From positions 1 to 64,000 of the forward strand of contig QEVG01000010.1 in assembly GCA_003576905.1 (NCBI GenBank): 64,000 nt of DNA. The letters run 5' to 3'. Every line of letters begins with the position of its first letter. Within the stretch, counting starts at the first letter, position 1. This stretch comes from Planctomycetota bacterium. GTDB taxonomy: Bacteria; Planctomycetota; Phycisphaerae; UBA1845; UTPLA1. Shown here piece after piece: positions 26,627 through 35,430 of this stretch. Made by a program: the position numbers and the translations under genes. The notes below the pieces were generated by a model. It saw only the letters and a list, made by a program, of their open reading frames with translations. It did not search any database and had not been told where the DNA came from.

Positions 26627-27542
26627 ACTTCACCTCCGGGTGAAGCAGCTTCGCGATCTTCTCTATGACATTAATGATCCGTGGCGACGGGATCGTGATG
26701 TTCTCGTCGTTGAAAATGTACACCCGCCCATTTTGCACCGCAGGGACCATAGGGAACGCCTTCCACTGACCCTGAAACCTCGCTTCAAGTTCCGGTGTCA
26801 ACTTGACTTCGGGCATGGCCTCAATGATCACGTCAGGCCGGGCTACGAGGATGGCCTCCTGGGAAATGCTCGGGTAGGCCGTTGAAAGATCGCCAAAAAC
26901 ATTCACACCCCCCGCGAAGTGGATCATGTCGTTTACAAAGGAGCCCTTCGACGCCGTCATCACCGATGCAATCGCCGAGCCATCCCGCGCGATGGTGATC
27001 AGCACGCGTGGACGGGGGCGACCTTCCAGCAGCTCCGCGAGGCGAACCAACCGGTCTCGAACGTCCTTCTCAGCTGCCTGTGCTCGTTCGGAGCAATCGA
27101 GGATATCGCCAAGCGCCTGAAGGGTCGTGAAAATGTCTTCAAAGCTGTCAGTCTTGTCCCGAAAAAGAGCAATCCCGTTATCGAGACAGAGCTGCTCCAC
27201 GGTGCGGTTCATGCCCCTGAGCACAACCAGATCCGGCTCAAGTTTCAGGATGGCTTCCGGGTTGGCGTCGAACAGCCCTCCGACACGGGGAAGGCGCTTC
27301 ACCTGTTCAGGCCAAAGGCAGAAGTCACTGACCGCCACCAGTCGGTCGGCGGCGCCGAGCGCACCGATGATCTCCGTCGAATTCGGGGAAATCGAGATGA
27401 TCCGCCTGGGTACCGTGGGGCGGCTCGCGGCGTGCGGCGGAGCTTCACGCGAGCAATGACCGGCCGCCGCGATGGCCGCGACAATTGCCATCGCCCGAAT
27501 CGCGCAGAAACATGCCCCGAATGAATCCACGATGCCATTCAT
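26619..27542 (-). CDS. BtuF-like periplasmic binding protein
   Basis: This 307-residue solute-binding protein has an N-terminal signal with a possible lipobox (AIAAAGHC). The RRIISISPNSTEIIGALGAADRLVAVSDFC segment and LPRVGGLFDANPEAILKLEPDLVVL are typical of BtuF-type cobalamin binders, though ferric-chelate binders are close relatives. The start is uncertain: ATG at 27542 gives a standard signal, while TTG at 27578 also has a nearby GAGG. I searched the upstream DNA for a cobalamin riboswitch and saw none. The upstream genes on the same strand are close enough to share a transcript. Confidence 0.86.
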   Translation of the reverse strand: MNGIVDSFGACFCAIRAMAIVAAIAAAGHCSREAPPHAASRPTVPRRIISISPNSTEIIGALGAADRLVAVSDFCLWPEQVKRLPRVGGLFDANPEAILKLEPDLVVLRGMNRTVEQLCLDNGIALFRDKTDSFEDIFTTLQALGDILDCSERAQAAEKDVRDRLVRLAELLEGRPRPRVLITIARDGSAIASVMTASKGSFVNDMIHFAGGVNVFGDLSTAYPSISQEAILVARPDVIIEAMPEVKLTPELEARFQGQWKAFPMVPAVQNGRVYIFNDENITIPSPRIINVIEKIAKLLHPEVKFD

Positions 27543-27610
27543 TTCGAAGATCGTCGCGGGAAAACCGCGCCAAGACAACCTCGCCCGGACAAGTGTGCGA
27601 CGCGGCGAGA

Positions 27611-28648
27611 TCAGCGAAACAGGATGTGCCGGGCTCTCGCGATCGGCGTGCCCTTCTGATACTTCGCGTAGTGGGCAGCCGCGCTTTCGACGAAGCCGTT
27701 ATCCAGGTCACCCTGCAGAAGGGCCTTGAGCATGCCGTCGAGCAGGTAGGCCTCCGGAACAATCGGCTCCCTGGCGAACAACACCGGGTAGAATCCCCGC
27801 TTCACAAGCGTGTCGTGCAGGTAGACGGCACTCATCGAGCAAATGTAGAACAGCCCGATCTGCTCCCGGCGAGCGGCCATGACGAGGCCATTCAGGGGGT
27901 CCCAGTAACCCTGGTTCATGGCATTCGGCCCTAAATAACCTGTGATGGCACTTGCCCCGCCAAAACCGATCTGAAGACCATCGATGTCGATGAAAAGTGG
28001 TTGAGCCGTAGCTGCGTCGCGAATCGGGGCATTCATCGCTTCATGCACCCGCGACGCCGGCCAGGCACAAGCCAGAACATAGACATCAAACGGTTCTACC
28101 ACGCCAAGTGCCAGCCACTTGTCCGTTGGTACGACCCGACGATGAAACACAACGCGGCGAATAATCGAATTTCCATCGCCCGAATCAGTGTAGCAACGAC
28201 GCCAGTCGGCGGCGTTCGCCATGTGCGTTTCAACACCGTACAGCGCCCCCCAGCAAAGGTTGGTCCGGTAGTTCGAACCATTCAGAAACTTCGACGCCGC
28301 GCCCGGAAGCAACCGCGCATCCGCGAGGCCGACATGGACCGTAACGGTGATCCGGCCGTCGGACCGGATTGCATCGGCAAGGGCGTCGGCGAAGGGCACC
28401 CTCGCCGACATAGTGGCATCGCGCAGCAGCGCGCCGGGCGCGCCGATGAGCGAAACGGTTGAAGAGGGTTTTCGCGCCGAATACCCTCGGACAAAAACGA
28501 ACACGAGGAAGACCGCAACGGAGCCCATCGCTGCAACCGCATATATACGGCGCGAGGACATCCCGCCCCACAATACCGATCGCAACCAGCCTTCCCGTCG
28601 GCTCCTCATGTTCTTGGTCCTGGCGCGCGCGAAGGACGCTCGGTTCAC
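27611..28648 (-). CDS. Membrane-anchored protein of unknown function
   Basis: This 345-residue protein has a basic N terminus and one membrane segment (IYAVAAMGSVAVFLVFVFV) followed by an extracytoplasmic domain that I do not recognise. Notable parts are the paired WGALYGVETHMANAADWRRCYTDSGDGNS and an IDIDGLQIGFGG strand. The GTG start at 28648 begins four bases after the metallophosphoesterase stop. An internal ATG at 28561 directly before the membrane segment is an alternative. The tight spacing in a unit with a phosphoesterase and a metal-chelate importer suggests a linked role in uptake or surface processing. Confidence 0.6.
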   Translation of the reverse strand: MNRASFARARTKNMRSRREGWLRSVLWGGMSSRRIYAVAAMGSVAVFLVFVFVRGYSARKPSSTVSLIGAPGALLRDATMSARVPFADALADAIRSDGRITVTVHVGLADARLLPGAASKFLNGSNYRTNLCWGALYGVETHMANAADWRRCYTDSGDGNSIIRRVVFHRRVVPTDKWLALGVVEPFDVYVLACAWPASRVHEAMNAPIRDAATAQPLFIDIDGLQIGFGGASAITGYLGPNAMNQGYWDPLNGLVMAARREQIGLFYICSMSAVYLHDTLVKRGFYPVLFAREPIVPEAYLLDGMLKALLQGDLDNGFVESAAAHYAKYQKGTPIARARHILFR

Positions 28649-28652
28649 GCAC

Positions 28653-30614
28653 CTATTCCACGGAGTCCATCAGCCCGGCGACTCCCTGACCCGTGCCCAT
28701 CTGAATCTCAAACTTCTGAAGCCGGCACAGCGGGTCCTCCAGAAAGTACACCTGGAGTTCGTGCATGCCGGGACTTACGCGGCGTGCCTGAAGTACGAGG
28801 GGCAGATCGACCGCCTTACCTCCTTCCAACGTCAATGGGAGTCGCGGGCAGGACCGCGGGTTCAATCCAAGCTGCTGGCCATTGAGTCGAACAACCGGCC
28901 AGACCGTCTGTCGACCGCCCGACCTGTTGGTCAGCCGCAAAGTCACAGGAGCATTCGCCTGGTAGTAACTGAGCCCAAAGCTCGTTGTCTGAGCCGTGAA
29001 GTTCCAGTCGCGCGGGCCGATCAGCTCGGCCTCAATCGGAACAGGAGGAGGGAGCTCACCCGGTTCCGATGCGGCCATCACGCGGACTGCGCCCTTGTCC
29101 GGCAGATCAACCGACACTTCACAGGCCCAGTATCCATCGAGATCGACCGCTTTCACGAGGACGCCGGGCGCAACGACGGGTCTCTGCCGGCCGACCTTTG
29201 CGACACGCAACCAGAGCCGCGCATCCTTGAACGACTGATTCAGGGCGTTCTGAACCGTGACGACCAGCCGCGTCGCGGATCCGTCATTCGGCCCGTCATA
29301 AAAGGCCCGCAGCCGGCCCGCCGGAATTGAATGTTGCAGATTTTCGATTGAGTCGTCACTCGGGTAGGTGTAGGCCAGTCTGTCTCCGTCCACGTCGATG
29401 ACGCGATAGTGGCTCACTCCGGTTGCGCGATCGCGCAGCGAGGTGCTGGATTCGTGCGTTCGGACGAAATGCAGCCCGCCGAGGCCACTCAATTTCGCGG
29501 AGAATTCGCGAAGATCCCAGTCGCTCGCGCCGCCGGCCAGAATCAACCTAACCTTGTAATCACTGACCATTCTCGCGAGGTCGCCCGTCTCGCGCCAGAC
29601 GTCGAGCAGCCCCAGTTCGTCGCTGTTGGTACAGATGAAGTTGAATCGACGCTGGCGGTTCTTCTTGAGGTCCGCCTCGATCCACTGAATCTGGCCGTAG
29701 TCCTGTTCAATCGGGTTTCCGGGATGATCTAGCAGGAGAAGCCCGTGGTATTCGCCATAGTCGATCGTGCCGATCGGCTTGTTAGCCACGTAGCGCATGA
29801 AGCTCGCTTCGTGATCGTGTTCGCCGCAGAGCATGTACACCGGGGCATCAAACTGCTCAAAGTACTTGAGGACGCGCGGCCAACTGGCGGCGTCGTCGCG
29901 GGCGCGGGCCCACTCGGTAAAGTCTCCGGTGGCGACGATAAACTCAGGAGCAAGCAGGTTGATTTCCCGCGGCAGCATGTCGTCAAACTCCGGCGCCGTC
30001 AGGTCGCCTACGTTCATATCCGAAAGGTGGACGAATCGGAATCTGTTCTTGAACTGATCCACAACCCGCACGCTGCGCCGAGACGAGTAGTTTCCCGATG
30101 CCGTTCGCACCTCCATGTCGTACAAACCGGGCAGGGTCTCGTCCGGGAGTTGAAGAACCAGCGTGCAATAGTCCTCCGAAAAAGACGGAGGCGTGGTCGG
30201 CTTAAGCGGAACACGCACTGCGGGCTCTCTTCCATGTACCAGAAAGAACCCGACGTCCCCCGAGACCTTTTCGCTGACTCGCATGATGAAGATAAACGTG
30301 TCTCCCGGCTTGACAAAGATGGGCCGACCCTGCGAGGGTTCGGAGACCACCGGCACGTCGGGCCCCGGAGGCCCTCCGGCGCGCGGTGACGCGTTTCGGA
30401 TATGGGTTGTCGCAGGTGGCGAAGCGTTTGACGAGTTCGGCGACCGGTTCCTGGCCGCATCGGGTGTTCCGGTTGCCGGTGCGGCGCCAACCGGAGTCAT
30501 CTGACCGGTCTGAATGGCCCTTGCGTCGCTATTCTGTGCCTGGACAGGGCTGGCCATGATCGCCACCGCGACCACGAACAGCGCGCGTGTCGAGTCAATC
30601 CATTGACCGCTCAT
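28653..30614 (-). CDS. Secreted calcineurin-like metallophosphoesterase
   Basis: This 653-residue protein has a signal peptide (ALFVVAVAIMASPVQA). A metallophosphoesterase domain starts near residue 190 with HLSDMNVGD, continues with VATGDFTEW (the GD motif) and CGEHDHEASF (in place of GNHD), and later DYGEYHGLLLLDH. The first motif, usually D-x-H, reads D-M-N here, so a metal ligand is altered. Pro- and Thr-rich sequence and a beta-rich domain precede it. A large C-terminal region with Ig-like strands follows. AAAGGAG seven bases before the ATG supports the start. It heads the five-gene unit that ends in the BtuC-like permease. Confidence 0.78.
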   Translation of the reverse strand: MSGQWIDSTRALFVVAVAIMASPVQAQNSDARAIQTGQMTPVGAAPATGTPDAARNRSPNSSNASPPATTHIRNASPRAGGPPGPDVPVVSEPSQGRPIFVKPGDTFIFIMRVSEKVSGDVGFFLVHGREPAVRVPLKPTTPPSFSEDYCTLVLQLPDETLPGLYDMEVRTASGNYSSRRSVRVVDQFKNRFRFVHLSDMNVGDLTAPEFDDMLPREINLLAPEFIVATGDFTEWARARDDAASWPRVLKYFEQFDAPVYMLCGEHDHEASFMRYVANKPIGTIDYGEYHGLLLLDHPGNPIEQDYGQIQWIEADLKKNRQRRFNFICTNSDELGLLDVWRETGDLARMVSDYKVRLILAGGASDWDLREFSAKLSGLGGLHFVRTHESSTSLRDRATGVSHYRVIDVDGDRLAYTYPSDDSIENLQHSIPAGRLRAFYDGPNDGSATRLVVTVQNALNQSFKDARLWLRVAKVGRQRPVVAPGVLVKAVDLDGYWACEVSVDLPDKGAVRVMAASEPGELPPPVPIEAELIGPRDWNFTAQTTSFGLSYYQANAPVTLRLTNRSGGRQTVWPVVRLNGQQLGLNPRSCPRLPLTLEGGKAVDLPLVLQARRVSPGMHELQVYFLEDPLCRLQKFEIQMGTGQGVAGLMDSVE

Positions 30615-30681
30615 CTGACACTCCTTTGTCGAGCCTTTTCAGGTCTGATTTCGTGAGAAAAAACTTCTCGCCTGCATGACG

Positions 30682-30703
30682 GTCGTGTAGTATAACGCAC
30701 GAC
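30682..30703. promoter_or_regulatory. Inverted repeat between divergent genes
   Basis: GTCGTG and CACGAC form six-base arms separated by ten bases (TAGTATAACG). On the minus strand the spacer holds TATACT, a good -10 box for the metallophosphoesterase unit. The repeat could be an operator, but no regulator is assigned. Confidence 0.35.
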
Positions 30704-30775
30704 GCGATCGGGGGGCTATATAAATTGCCCGGCGCGCAAGTCGTGCCCACATGTCTTCAGATTGGAGGCCTGGAC

Positions 30776-31753
30776 ATGAGGGGGAAAAGACCCTATCGGA
30801 TCGTCGTGGCGGAGCCCTACGCTCCGCAGGCCATTGCCCGCCTGCGCGAGGTCGGTGAAGTCCACATTCTCGAGGATTCCGCTCCCCAGACGATTCTCTC
30901 TGCAATCGAGGACTGCGATGCGCTCCTGGTCCGCAACAAGGCCCACGTCACGGCGCGAATCATCGACGCGGCGACGAATCTGAAGGTGATCGCCCGGGCC
31001 AGTTCGAATGTCGATCATATCGACTTGCGTGCGGCCGGTCGTCGGAACATCAGCGTAGTCTATGCGCCGCATGTCGCCGTCACGTCCACAGCACAGTTCG
31101 CGCTCGCCATGATCATGACGCTGCATCGGCGGCTGCCGCTGTACGACCGGCAGCTTCGGGAGGGTCATTTTGAGTCGCTCCGCGCGCCGCAGGGACGCGA
31201 CCTGGGCCATTCCACCCTGGGCATCCTGGGAATCGAGCCGGCTGCGGAGCATCTTGCACGCATGTGCCGTTCCGCGTTTGGAACGCCGATCATCTTTCAC
31301 GATCCGCTGGAGAGGCGGCGGATAGACATGCCGGGTGACGAGGTGGGCCTCGAAGACCTGCTGGCCCGGTCGGACATTCTGTCCGTCCACCTGCCCTCGC
31401 AGCCGGAGACGAAACACTTTCTGGATGCAGCCCGGCTGGCGACATTGAAACAAACCGCGGTCCTGGTAAACGTATCCCGGGGATCCGTGATCGACACGAC
31501 GGCCCTTGCGCAGGCTCTTCGCCGGGGACAACTGGCGGGCGCCGGGCTGGACGTTTTTGAGGTGGAGCCCCTGCCGCCTCAGCACCCGATCCGGCGTGCT
31601 CCGAATTGCATTCTCACGCCGCACGTCGCCGGCGCGACCCTTGACGCCGCCGACGACCGCTACAGCGTTGCGGACGATGTGGTGCGCATTCTACAGGGCC
31701 AGTCCCCCCTTTACTCGTTGGACATGTCGTCGGCCAAGACCCCGCCCAAGTAG
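30776..31753 (+). CDS. PGDH-like 2-hydroxyacid dehydrogenase with degenerate NAD loop
   Basis: This 325-residue protein has the fold of D-3-phosphoglycerate dehydrogenase and related 2-hydroxyacid dehydrogenases. The catalytic set is present: Arg235 in NVSRGSVID, Glu264 in DVFEVEP and His283 in TPHVAGAT. The dinucleotide loop, normally G-L-G-x-I-G, reads G-I-E-P-A-A (about 152-157), so the second and third glycines are lost. It also lacks the C-terminal ACT domain of SerA. Either NAD is bound in another way or the protein is not an active dehydrogenase. GGAGG seven bases before the ATG at 30776 supports the start. GAPDH follows 185 bases later. Confidence 0.84.
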   Translation: MRGKRPYRIVVAEPYAPQAIARLREVGEVHILEDSAPQTILSAIEDCDALLVRNKAHVTARIIDAATNLKVIARASSNVDHIDLRAAGRRNISVVYAPHVAVTSTAQFALAMIMTLHRRLPLYDRQLREGHFESLRAPQGRDLGHSTLGILGIEPAAEHLARMCRSAFGTPIIFHDPLERRRIDMPGDEVGLEDLLARSDILSVHLPSQPETKHFLDAARLATLKQTAVLVNVSRGSVIDTTALAQALRRGQLAGAGLDVFEVEPLPPQHPIRRAPNCILTPHVAGATLDAADDRYSVADDVVRILQGQSPLYSLDMSSAKTPPK

Positions 31754-31938
31754 TGCGGCGACCGATGGTTGCGCCCGGGGGCACACGCTCCGACGGACGC
31801 CGTACCAGTTCTGCAAAACCGCACCTTCGACGAACCGGCCCGGGCATTTCCGAGTAGCAATGATTCGTATAGATTAGCGCGTTGGTACCCTCTGTTTCGC
31901 ACCCGAGTAGTTGGCGCGGGAGAAGGAGTAAGACACCC

Positions 31939-32997
31939 ATGGCGGCAGTAAAGATCGGCATCAACGGATTTGGACGCATCGGCCGGCTCGTGGCGCGGGC
32001 GATGGCCATGCGGAAGGGCGAGTTCGACATTGTGGCGATCAACGACGTGGGCCCGACCGCCCGAATCCACGCCCATCTGTTCAAGTACGACACGGTCCAC
32101 GGCACGTTCAACGGCGAGGTCAGCCACGACGAGAACAGCATCATCGTCAACGGCGACCGCATTCGCGTGCTCGGCGAGAAGGACCCGACCAAGCTGCCCT
32201 GGAAGGACCTCGGGGCCCAGATCGTCATCGAATCAACCGGTGTATTCACCGCGAAACGCGATGCCGCGAAGGGCAAGGCCGGCTATGACGACCATATTAC
32301 CGCCGGTGCGAAAAAGGTCATTCTCTCGGCGCCCGCCAAGGACACGATCGACGCAACCGTCGTACTCGGTGTCAATGACGAGACCCTGAAGCCCGAGCAT
32401 ACGTTCGTCAGCAACGGGAGCTGCACCACAAACTGCCTCGCCCCGCTCGTCAAGGTTCTCGCGGACAATCCCCAGGTGTTCGGCGACAACATTACGGGCA
32501 TGATGACCACGGTCCACGCGTACACCAACGATCAGCGAATCCTCGACCAGGTCCACGGCGACGACCTGCTTCGGGCACGCGCCGCGGCGCAGAACATCAT
32601 TCCCAGCACCACGGGCGCCGCGAAGGCGATCGGTCTTGTGGTGCCGAAAAAGACCATTCAGCTTGACGGATTCGCCCTCCGCGTCCCCGTGATGGACGGC
32701 AGCGTGGTCGATCTCACCGTGGCCCTCGAAAAGGAAGTCGAAGTAGCTCAGGTTAATGAGCTCTTCAAAAAGGCCGCAGCGCAGCCGCGGTTCAAAGGCA
32801 TTCTCCAGTATTCCGAGGAGCCGCTGGTCAGCAGCGACATCATCAGCAACCCGCACAGTTCGATCTTCGACGCCGGCCGGACCATGGTCGTGCCGAAGGG
32901 CAAGGGTAAAGTGCTTAAGCTGATGAGCTGGTACGACAACGAATGGGGTTTCTCCAATCGCGTCTGCGATCTGGCCGTTCGCCTTGCAAAGATGTGA
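31939..32997 (+). CDS. gap: Glyceraldehyde-3-phosphate dehydrogenase
   Basis: This 352-residue enzyme oxidises glyceraldehyde-3-phosphate to 1,3-bisphosphoglycerate in glycolysis. The N-terminal NAD loop is KIGINGFGRIGRLV, and the active-site Cys lies in NGSCTTNCLAPLVKVL. The T-loop STTGAAKAIGLVVP and the C-terminal SWYDNEWGFSNRVCDL are typical. AAGGAG about eleven bases before the ATG supports this start over an upstream in-frame start. A strong terminator follows. Confidence 0.97.
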   Translation: MAAVKIGINGFGRIGRLVARAMAMRKGEFDIVAINDVGPTARIHAHLFKYDTVHGTFNGEVSHDENSIIVNGDRIRVLGEKDPTKLPWKDLGAQIVIESTGVFTAKRDAAKGKAGYDDHITAGAKKVILSAPAKDTIDATVVLGVNDETLKPEHTFVSNGSCTTNCLAPLVKVLADNPQVFGDNITGMMTTVHAYTNDQRILDQVHGDDLLRARAAAQNIIPSTTGAAKAIGLVVPKKTIQLDGFALRVPVMDGSVVDLTVALEKEVEVAQVNELFKKAAAQPRFKGILQYSEEPLVSSDIISNPHSSIFDAGRTMVVPKGKGKVLKLMSWYDNEWGFSNRVCDLAVRLAKM

Positions 32998-33041
32998 TCG
33001 CCGACGGACGAGCGATCGCCCCGGCTGTGCAAAAAAAAGTC

Positions 33042-33082
33042 AAGAGCCCGGTGTCTTTCTGGCGCCGGGCTCTTTCGTTTTT
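33042..33082 (+). terminator. Intrinsic terminator after gap
   Basis: A ten-pair stem AAGAGCCCGG/CCGGGCTCTT (33042-33051 with 33065-33074) is followed by a T-rich run. An A8 run just upstream means it can also act on minus-strand transcripts from the convergent gene that ends at 33122. Confidence 0.88.
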
Positions 33083-33121
33083 CACTCGTGAATGTCCGGC
33101 TTGCAGTATGCCGGCCGTACT

Positions 33122-34450
33122 CTAGCGATTGGTTGACGAGTTGCTCGAGTTGATTCGAGATGTCCCACGGCTCGAACCGCTTGATCCTGAAGAGCCGAAT
33201 CCGCTGGACCCGCTGCCGAAGCCAGAGCCACCGCCGAAACCGGAGGCGCCTCCAAAGCCGCCGCTTCCGCCAAACCCGGACGAGCCGCCAAAGCCGCCCT
33301 GGTCACTCTCCGAGTTTCGGCTGTTGCGAGAATCGCGCCCCCCCAATTCGCCTGTGGTCGCGGAACGCGAAGTCCGCGATGTCGAAGAGCGCGTCCGCGT
33401 GCCGGTGCTGCGGCCCGACGAACGGGCCCCGGATGAGCGCGAGCTGCCCCCACCGCCGCTCGTATAGGGTGCGCCGGAGATGACCGTCTTTTGCGAGTTG
33501 GCGATTGCCGTCTGTTTCTCGTAGCGCACATCGATCAGAGATGGATACGCCGTCGCATGGTCCAGCAGGAAGCCAAGACGGTCCACGCCGATTCCCGGCT
33601 CGGGGGCCGCCTGGGCCACCGCCTTCTCAAACAGGGCATACTCGGCAAGAAGCCGGGCGCGCTCGCCCGGATCGTCGCCGAATTCCCACGGCAGGACGTC
33701 GCGTCCGCTGGCATACCAGACATCAACCGCCCGGCGGAAGTCATCGGGATTTCTTTCATGTTCCCATTGATCGACGATCTCCGCGGCCAGTTGCGGATAT
33801 TGATCGGCGTTCCGAAGGACAAAGTATACGAGAGGGCCTGACGGCAGGTCAGCCGCACCGCCTCCCTGCGTGGGTGTCATGATTCGAACGCCGTCCGGAC
33901 CGACTTGCGATGTAAAGGCCTGTTTCGCCGCCGGCAACTGGCTACCTGCCGCGGCCGTGCGGGCCAGACGTGTCCGCCACGCATTGGAGGTCGCTGCAGC
34001 CGTCTCGATTACCTGCTGGCTCATTCGGTCCATCGCCACGAGCACGGTAGCCTTGTTTTCGGCATATACGCGACCGAGCAGCCCCGCGCCGATTAGGTTG
34101 TCACTCATGAGGCGAAGCGCTTCCGAGTGCCGCGAGAGCGTCACGGCGGCGTCACGGACATCCTCCGGATACTCACTTGCGATCGACGCGACGACCGGCG
34201 TTGCACCGGAATCGGCGAATCGAAGCCGCACGAATAGCTCAGGATGCTGCGCGACGATCATTGCGGCGTCGCGAGCCTCCTTGGGCTGTCGAAGAAGTGC
34301 GACCAGGAGATCCCCGGCGGAGCGATCCGCTTCGGACGCCTGATATTCGAGTTGGTTCTGGAGGAAGGTTGATTCCTGGGCGCATAGGCGCGCGGATACC
34401 GCCAAGCCGATTACCGCAGGGAGAAGGAAATTTTTGACCATCTTTTTCAT
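33122..34450 (-). CDS. Secreted protein with Gly/Ser-rich tail, function unknown
   Basis: This 442-residue protein has a signal peptide (FLLPAVIGLAVSARLCAQ). The first 300 residues are helical and contain repeats with the pattern of HEAT-like helices (EARDAAMIVAQHPELFVRLRF, EDVRDAAVTLSRHSEALRLM). From about residue 335 the sequence becomes Ser/Arg/Thr-rich, then a run of GFGG and GFGS units, then Ser/Asn-rich. The tail is probably disordered and surface-exposed. I do not recognise the family. It may be specific to this lineage. Confidence 0.72.
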   Translation of the reverse strand: MKKMVKNFLLPAVIGLAVSARLCAQESTFLQNQLEYQASEADRSAGDLLVALLRQPKEARDAAMIVAQHPELFVRLRFADSGATPVVASIASEYPEDVRDAAVTLSRHSEALRLMSDNLIGAGLLGRVYAENKATVLVAMDRMSQQVIETAAATSNAWRTRLARTAAAGSQLPAAKQAFTSQVGPDGVRIMTPTQGGGAADLPSGPLVYFVLRNADQYPQLAAEIVDQWEHERNPDDFRRAVDVWYASGRDVLPWEFGDDPGERARLLAEYALFEKAVAQAAPEPGIGVDRLGFLLDHATAYPSLIDVRYEKQTAIANSQKTVISGAPYTSGGGGSSRSSGARSSGRSTGTRTRSSTSRTSRSATTGELGGRDSRNSRNSESDQGGFGGSSGFGGSGGFGGASGFGGGSGFGSGSSGFGSSGSSGSSRGTSRINSSNSSTNR

Positions 34451-34810
34451 GACAGCAACTCCCGGCGGGACCCGCCGACTGGGCCACTTAGAACGGCCAC
34501 TCGTCTAAGCATTCGCGACCAAACCTATTCTATTACGGCGTCGACGACGACTCAGGCTCAAATGTTGGCCGGGCAGAATGGACACTATCAATCCCGCACC
34601 CCATGACATTCCCGCCTCCCTTTTACACGCGTTGGGGGAAGGAAGTGTCAGATTCGGCCAGGCGAATGGGCCCGATTCGGCAATTTTTCGCTGCGTCGAT
34701 ACCAGAATCAGCCCCGGTCCGCCGATGAACTTCACAATGGGCACCGGCCCCAGGTTGCCGCCGTAAGGCCCCCTGCGTGGCGTTCGCTGGATACTTGGAG
34801 GCTTCCGAAG
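34451..34810. other. Intergenic region before the small ORF
   Basis: No reliable gene is seen. The minus strand carries TAGAAT near 34530, a possible -10 box for the Gly/Ser-rich gene. The strand that would lead into the small ORF at 34811 has no promoter that I can defend. Confidence 0.35.
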
Positions 34811-34972
34811 ATGTCTCAGGGATTCTTGTGCGACCTGTTGAACTCCGTGTATGGCCTGATGCAGCAGGTTCTGAACCTAATGTGGACCTACCTCAGCCTG
34901 GCCGGGATTCCGGTACCGAATATCATCGACCTGCTTCCGTTCGCTTCTGTGGCGGGATGCAACCTGGTTTAG
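34811..34972 (+). CDS. Small hydrophobic protein (53 residues), candidate
   Basis: ATG at 34811 is preceded by GGAGG with nine bases between, and the frame stays open for 53 codons to TAG. The product starts MSQGFLCDLLNSVYGLMQQV and continues with a hydrophobic or amphipathic stretch, WTYLSLAGIPVPNIIDLLPF, ending near a Cys. It resembles no family I know. Good ribosome-site spacing and an unbiased hydrophobic helix pattern support coding. It stands alone in a 0.98-kb gap between larger genes, with a strong plus-strand terminator 400 bases downstream. A membrane peptide or a type I toxin-like peptide are options, both speculative. Confidence 0.55.
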   Translation: MSQGFLCDLLNSVYGLMQQVLNLMWTYLSLAGIPVPNIIDLLPFASVAGCNLV

Positions 34973-35010
34973 AAACCCGCTTTTACTTTACGTCCGATAA
35001 CAACAACTAG

Positions 35011-35098
35011 TGCTTTCAGCATCCTTGCCGCGCTAGAGCGGCGACTTGGGGTACTTATGGGGAAGTGTACCCACCTAGGTATTCCAAGGATGCGAGCA
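35011..35098. other. Candidate structured RNA element
   Basis: Outer arms GCATCCTTG (35019-35027) and CAAGGATGC (35085-35093) pair over nine bases, and TGCT/AGCA just outside can extend the stem. Inside are GCCGC/GCGGC (35027-35042) and GGGTAC/GTACCC (35049-35072). Together they make a three-way junction. Strand and function are unknown, and chance cannot be excluded from sequence alone. Confidence 0.35.
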
Positions 35099-35304
35099 AT
35101 TACCCGATTCGAAGCTCCGCGGCAAAAGTAAAAGCCCGGAAACGATCTGCGCATTTCTCATTTAACCTGTTCATTTATAACGCCTTAAGATTCTGCCGCC
35201 TCCAGCTAATCGGAAACGCACGGCGCGGCGGCACGGCCGTTGCCTCTTATCCGGGGGTCAAGCGGATGTGATAGCGTGAGCAACCATGCCGCTGACAGTG
35301 AACC

Positions 35305-35340
35305 AAAAAAAAACCGGGGCGCGATTTGGGGGAGCCCCGG
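35305..35340 (-). terminator. Intrinsic terminator for the minus-strand CPxC gene
   Basis: On the minus strand CCGGGGC/GCCCCGG (35334-35340 with 35314-35320) is followed by nine U. It would end transcripts of the small minus-strand gene at 35431-35697. Confidence 0.8.
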
Positions 35341-35378
35341 ACAGACGTGCCAGGCCCAGAAATGGGTCGGTTGTGTAA

Positions 35379-35419
35379 GGGATGGGTCCGAGTGCGAGGC
35401 GGGCCCATCCCATTTTTTT
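35379..35419 (+). terminator. Intrinsic terminator of an unassigned plus-strand transcript
   Basis: An eleven-pair stem GGGATGGGTCC/GGGCCCATCCC (35379-35389 with 35401-35411, one G-U pair) is followed by seven T. The only plus-strand gene before it is the small ORF at 34811-34972. It therefore implies a short plus-strand transcription unit here. Confidence 0.82.
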
Positions 35420-35430
35420 GCGCCGGCCAA

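Noticed and set aside
27543-27610. Cobalamin riboswitch before the BtuF-like gene
   Set aside because: The gap is too short and neither it nor the DNA before the operon contains a recognisable B12 box.
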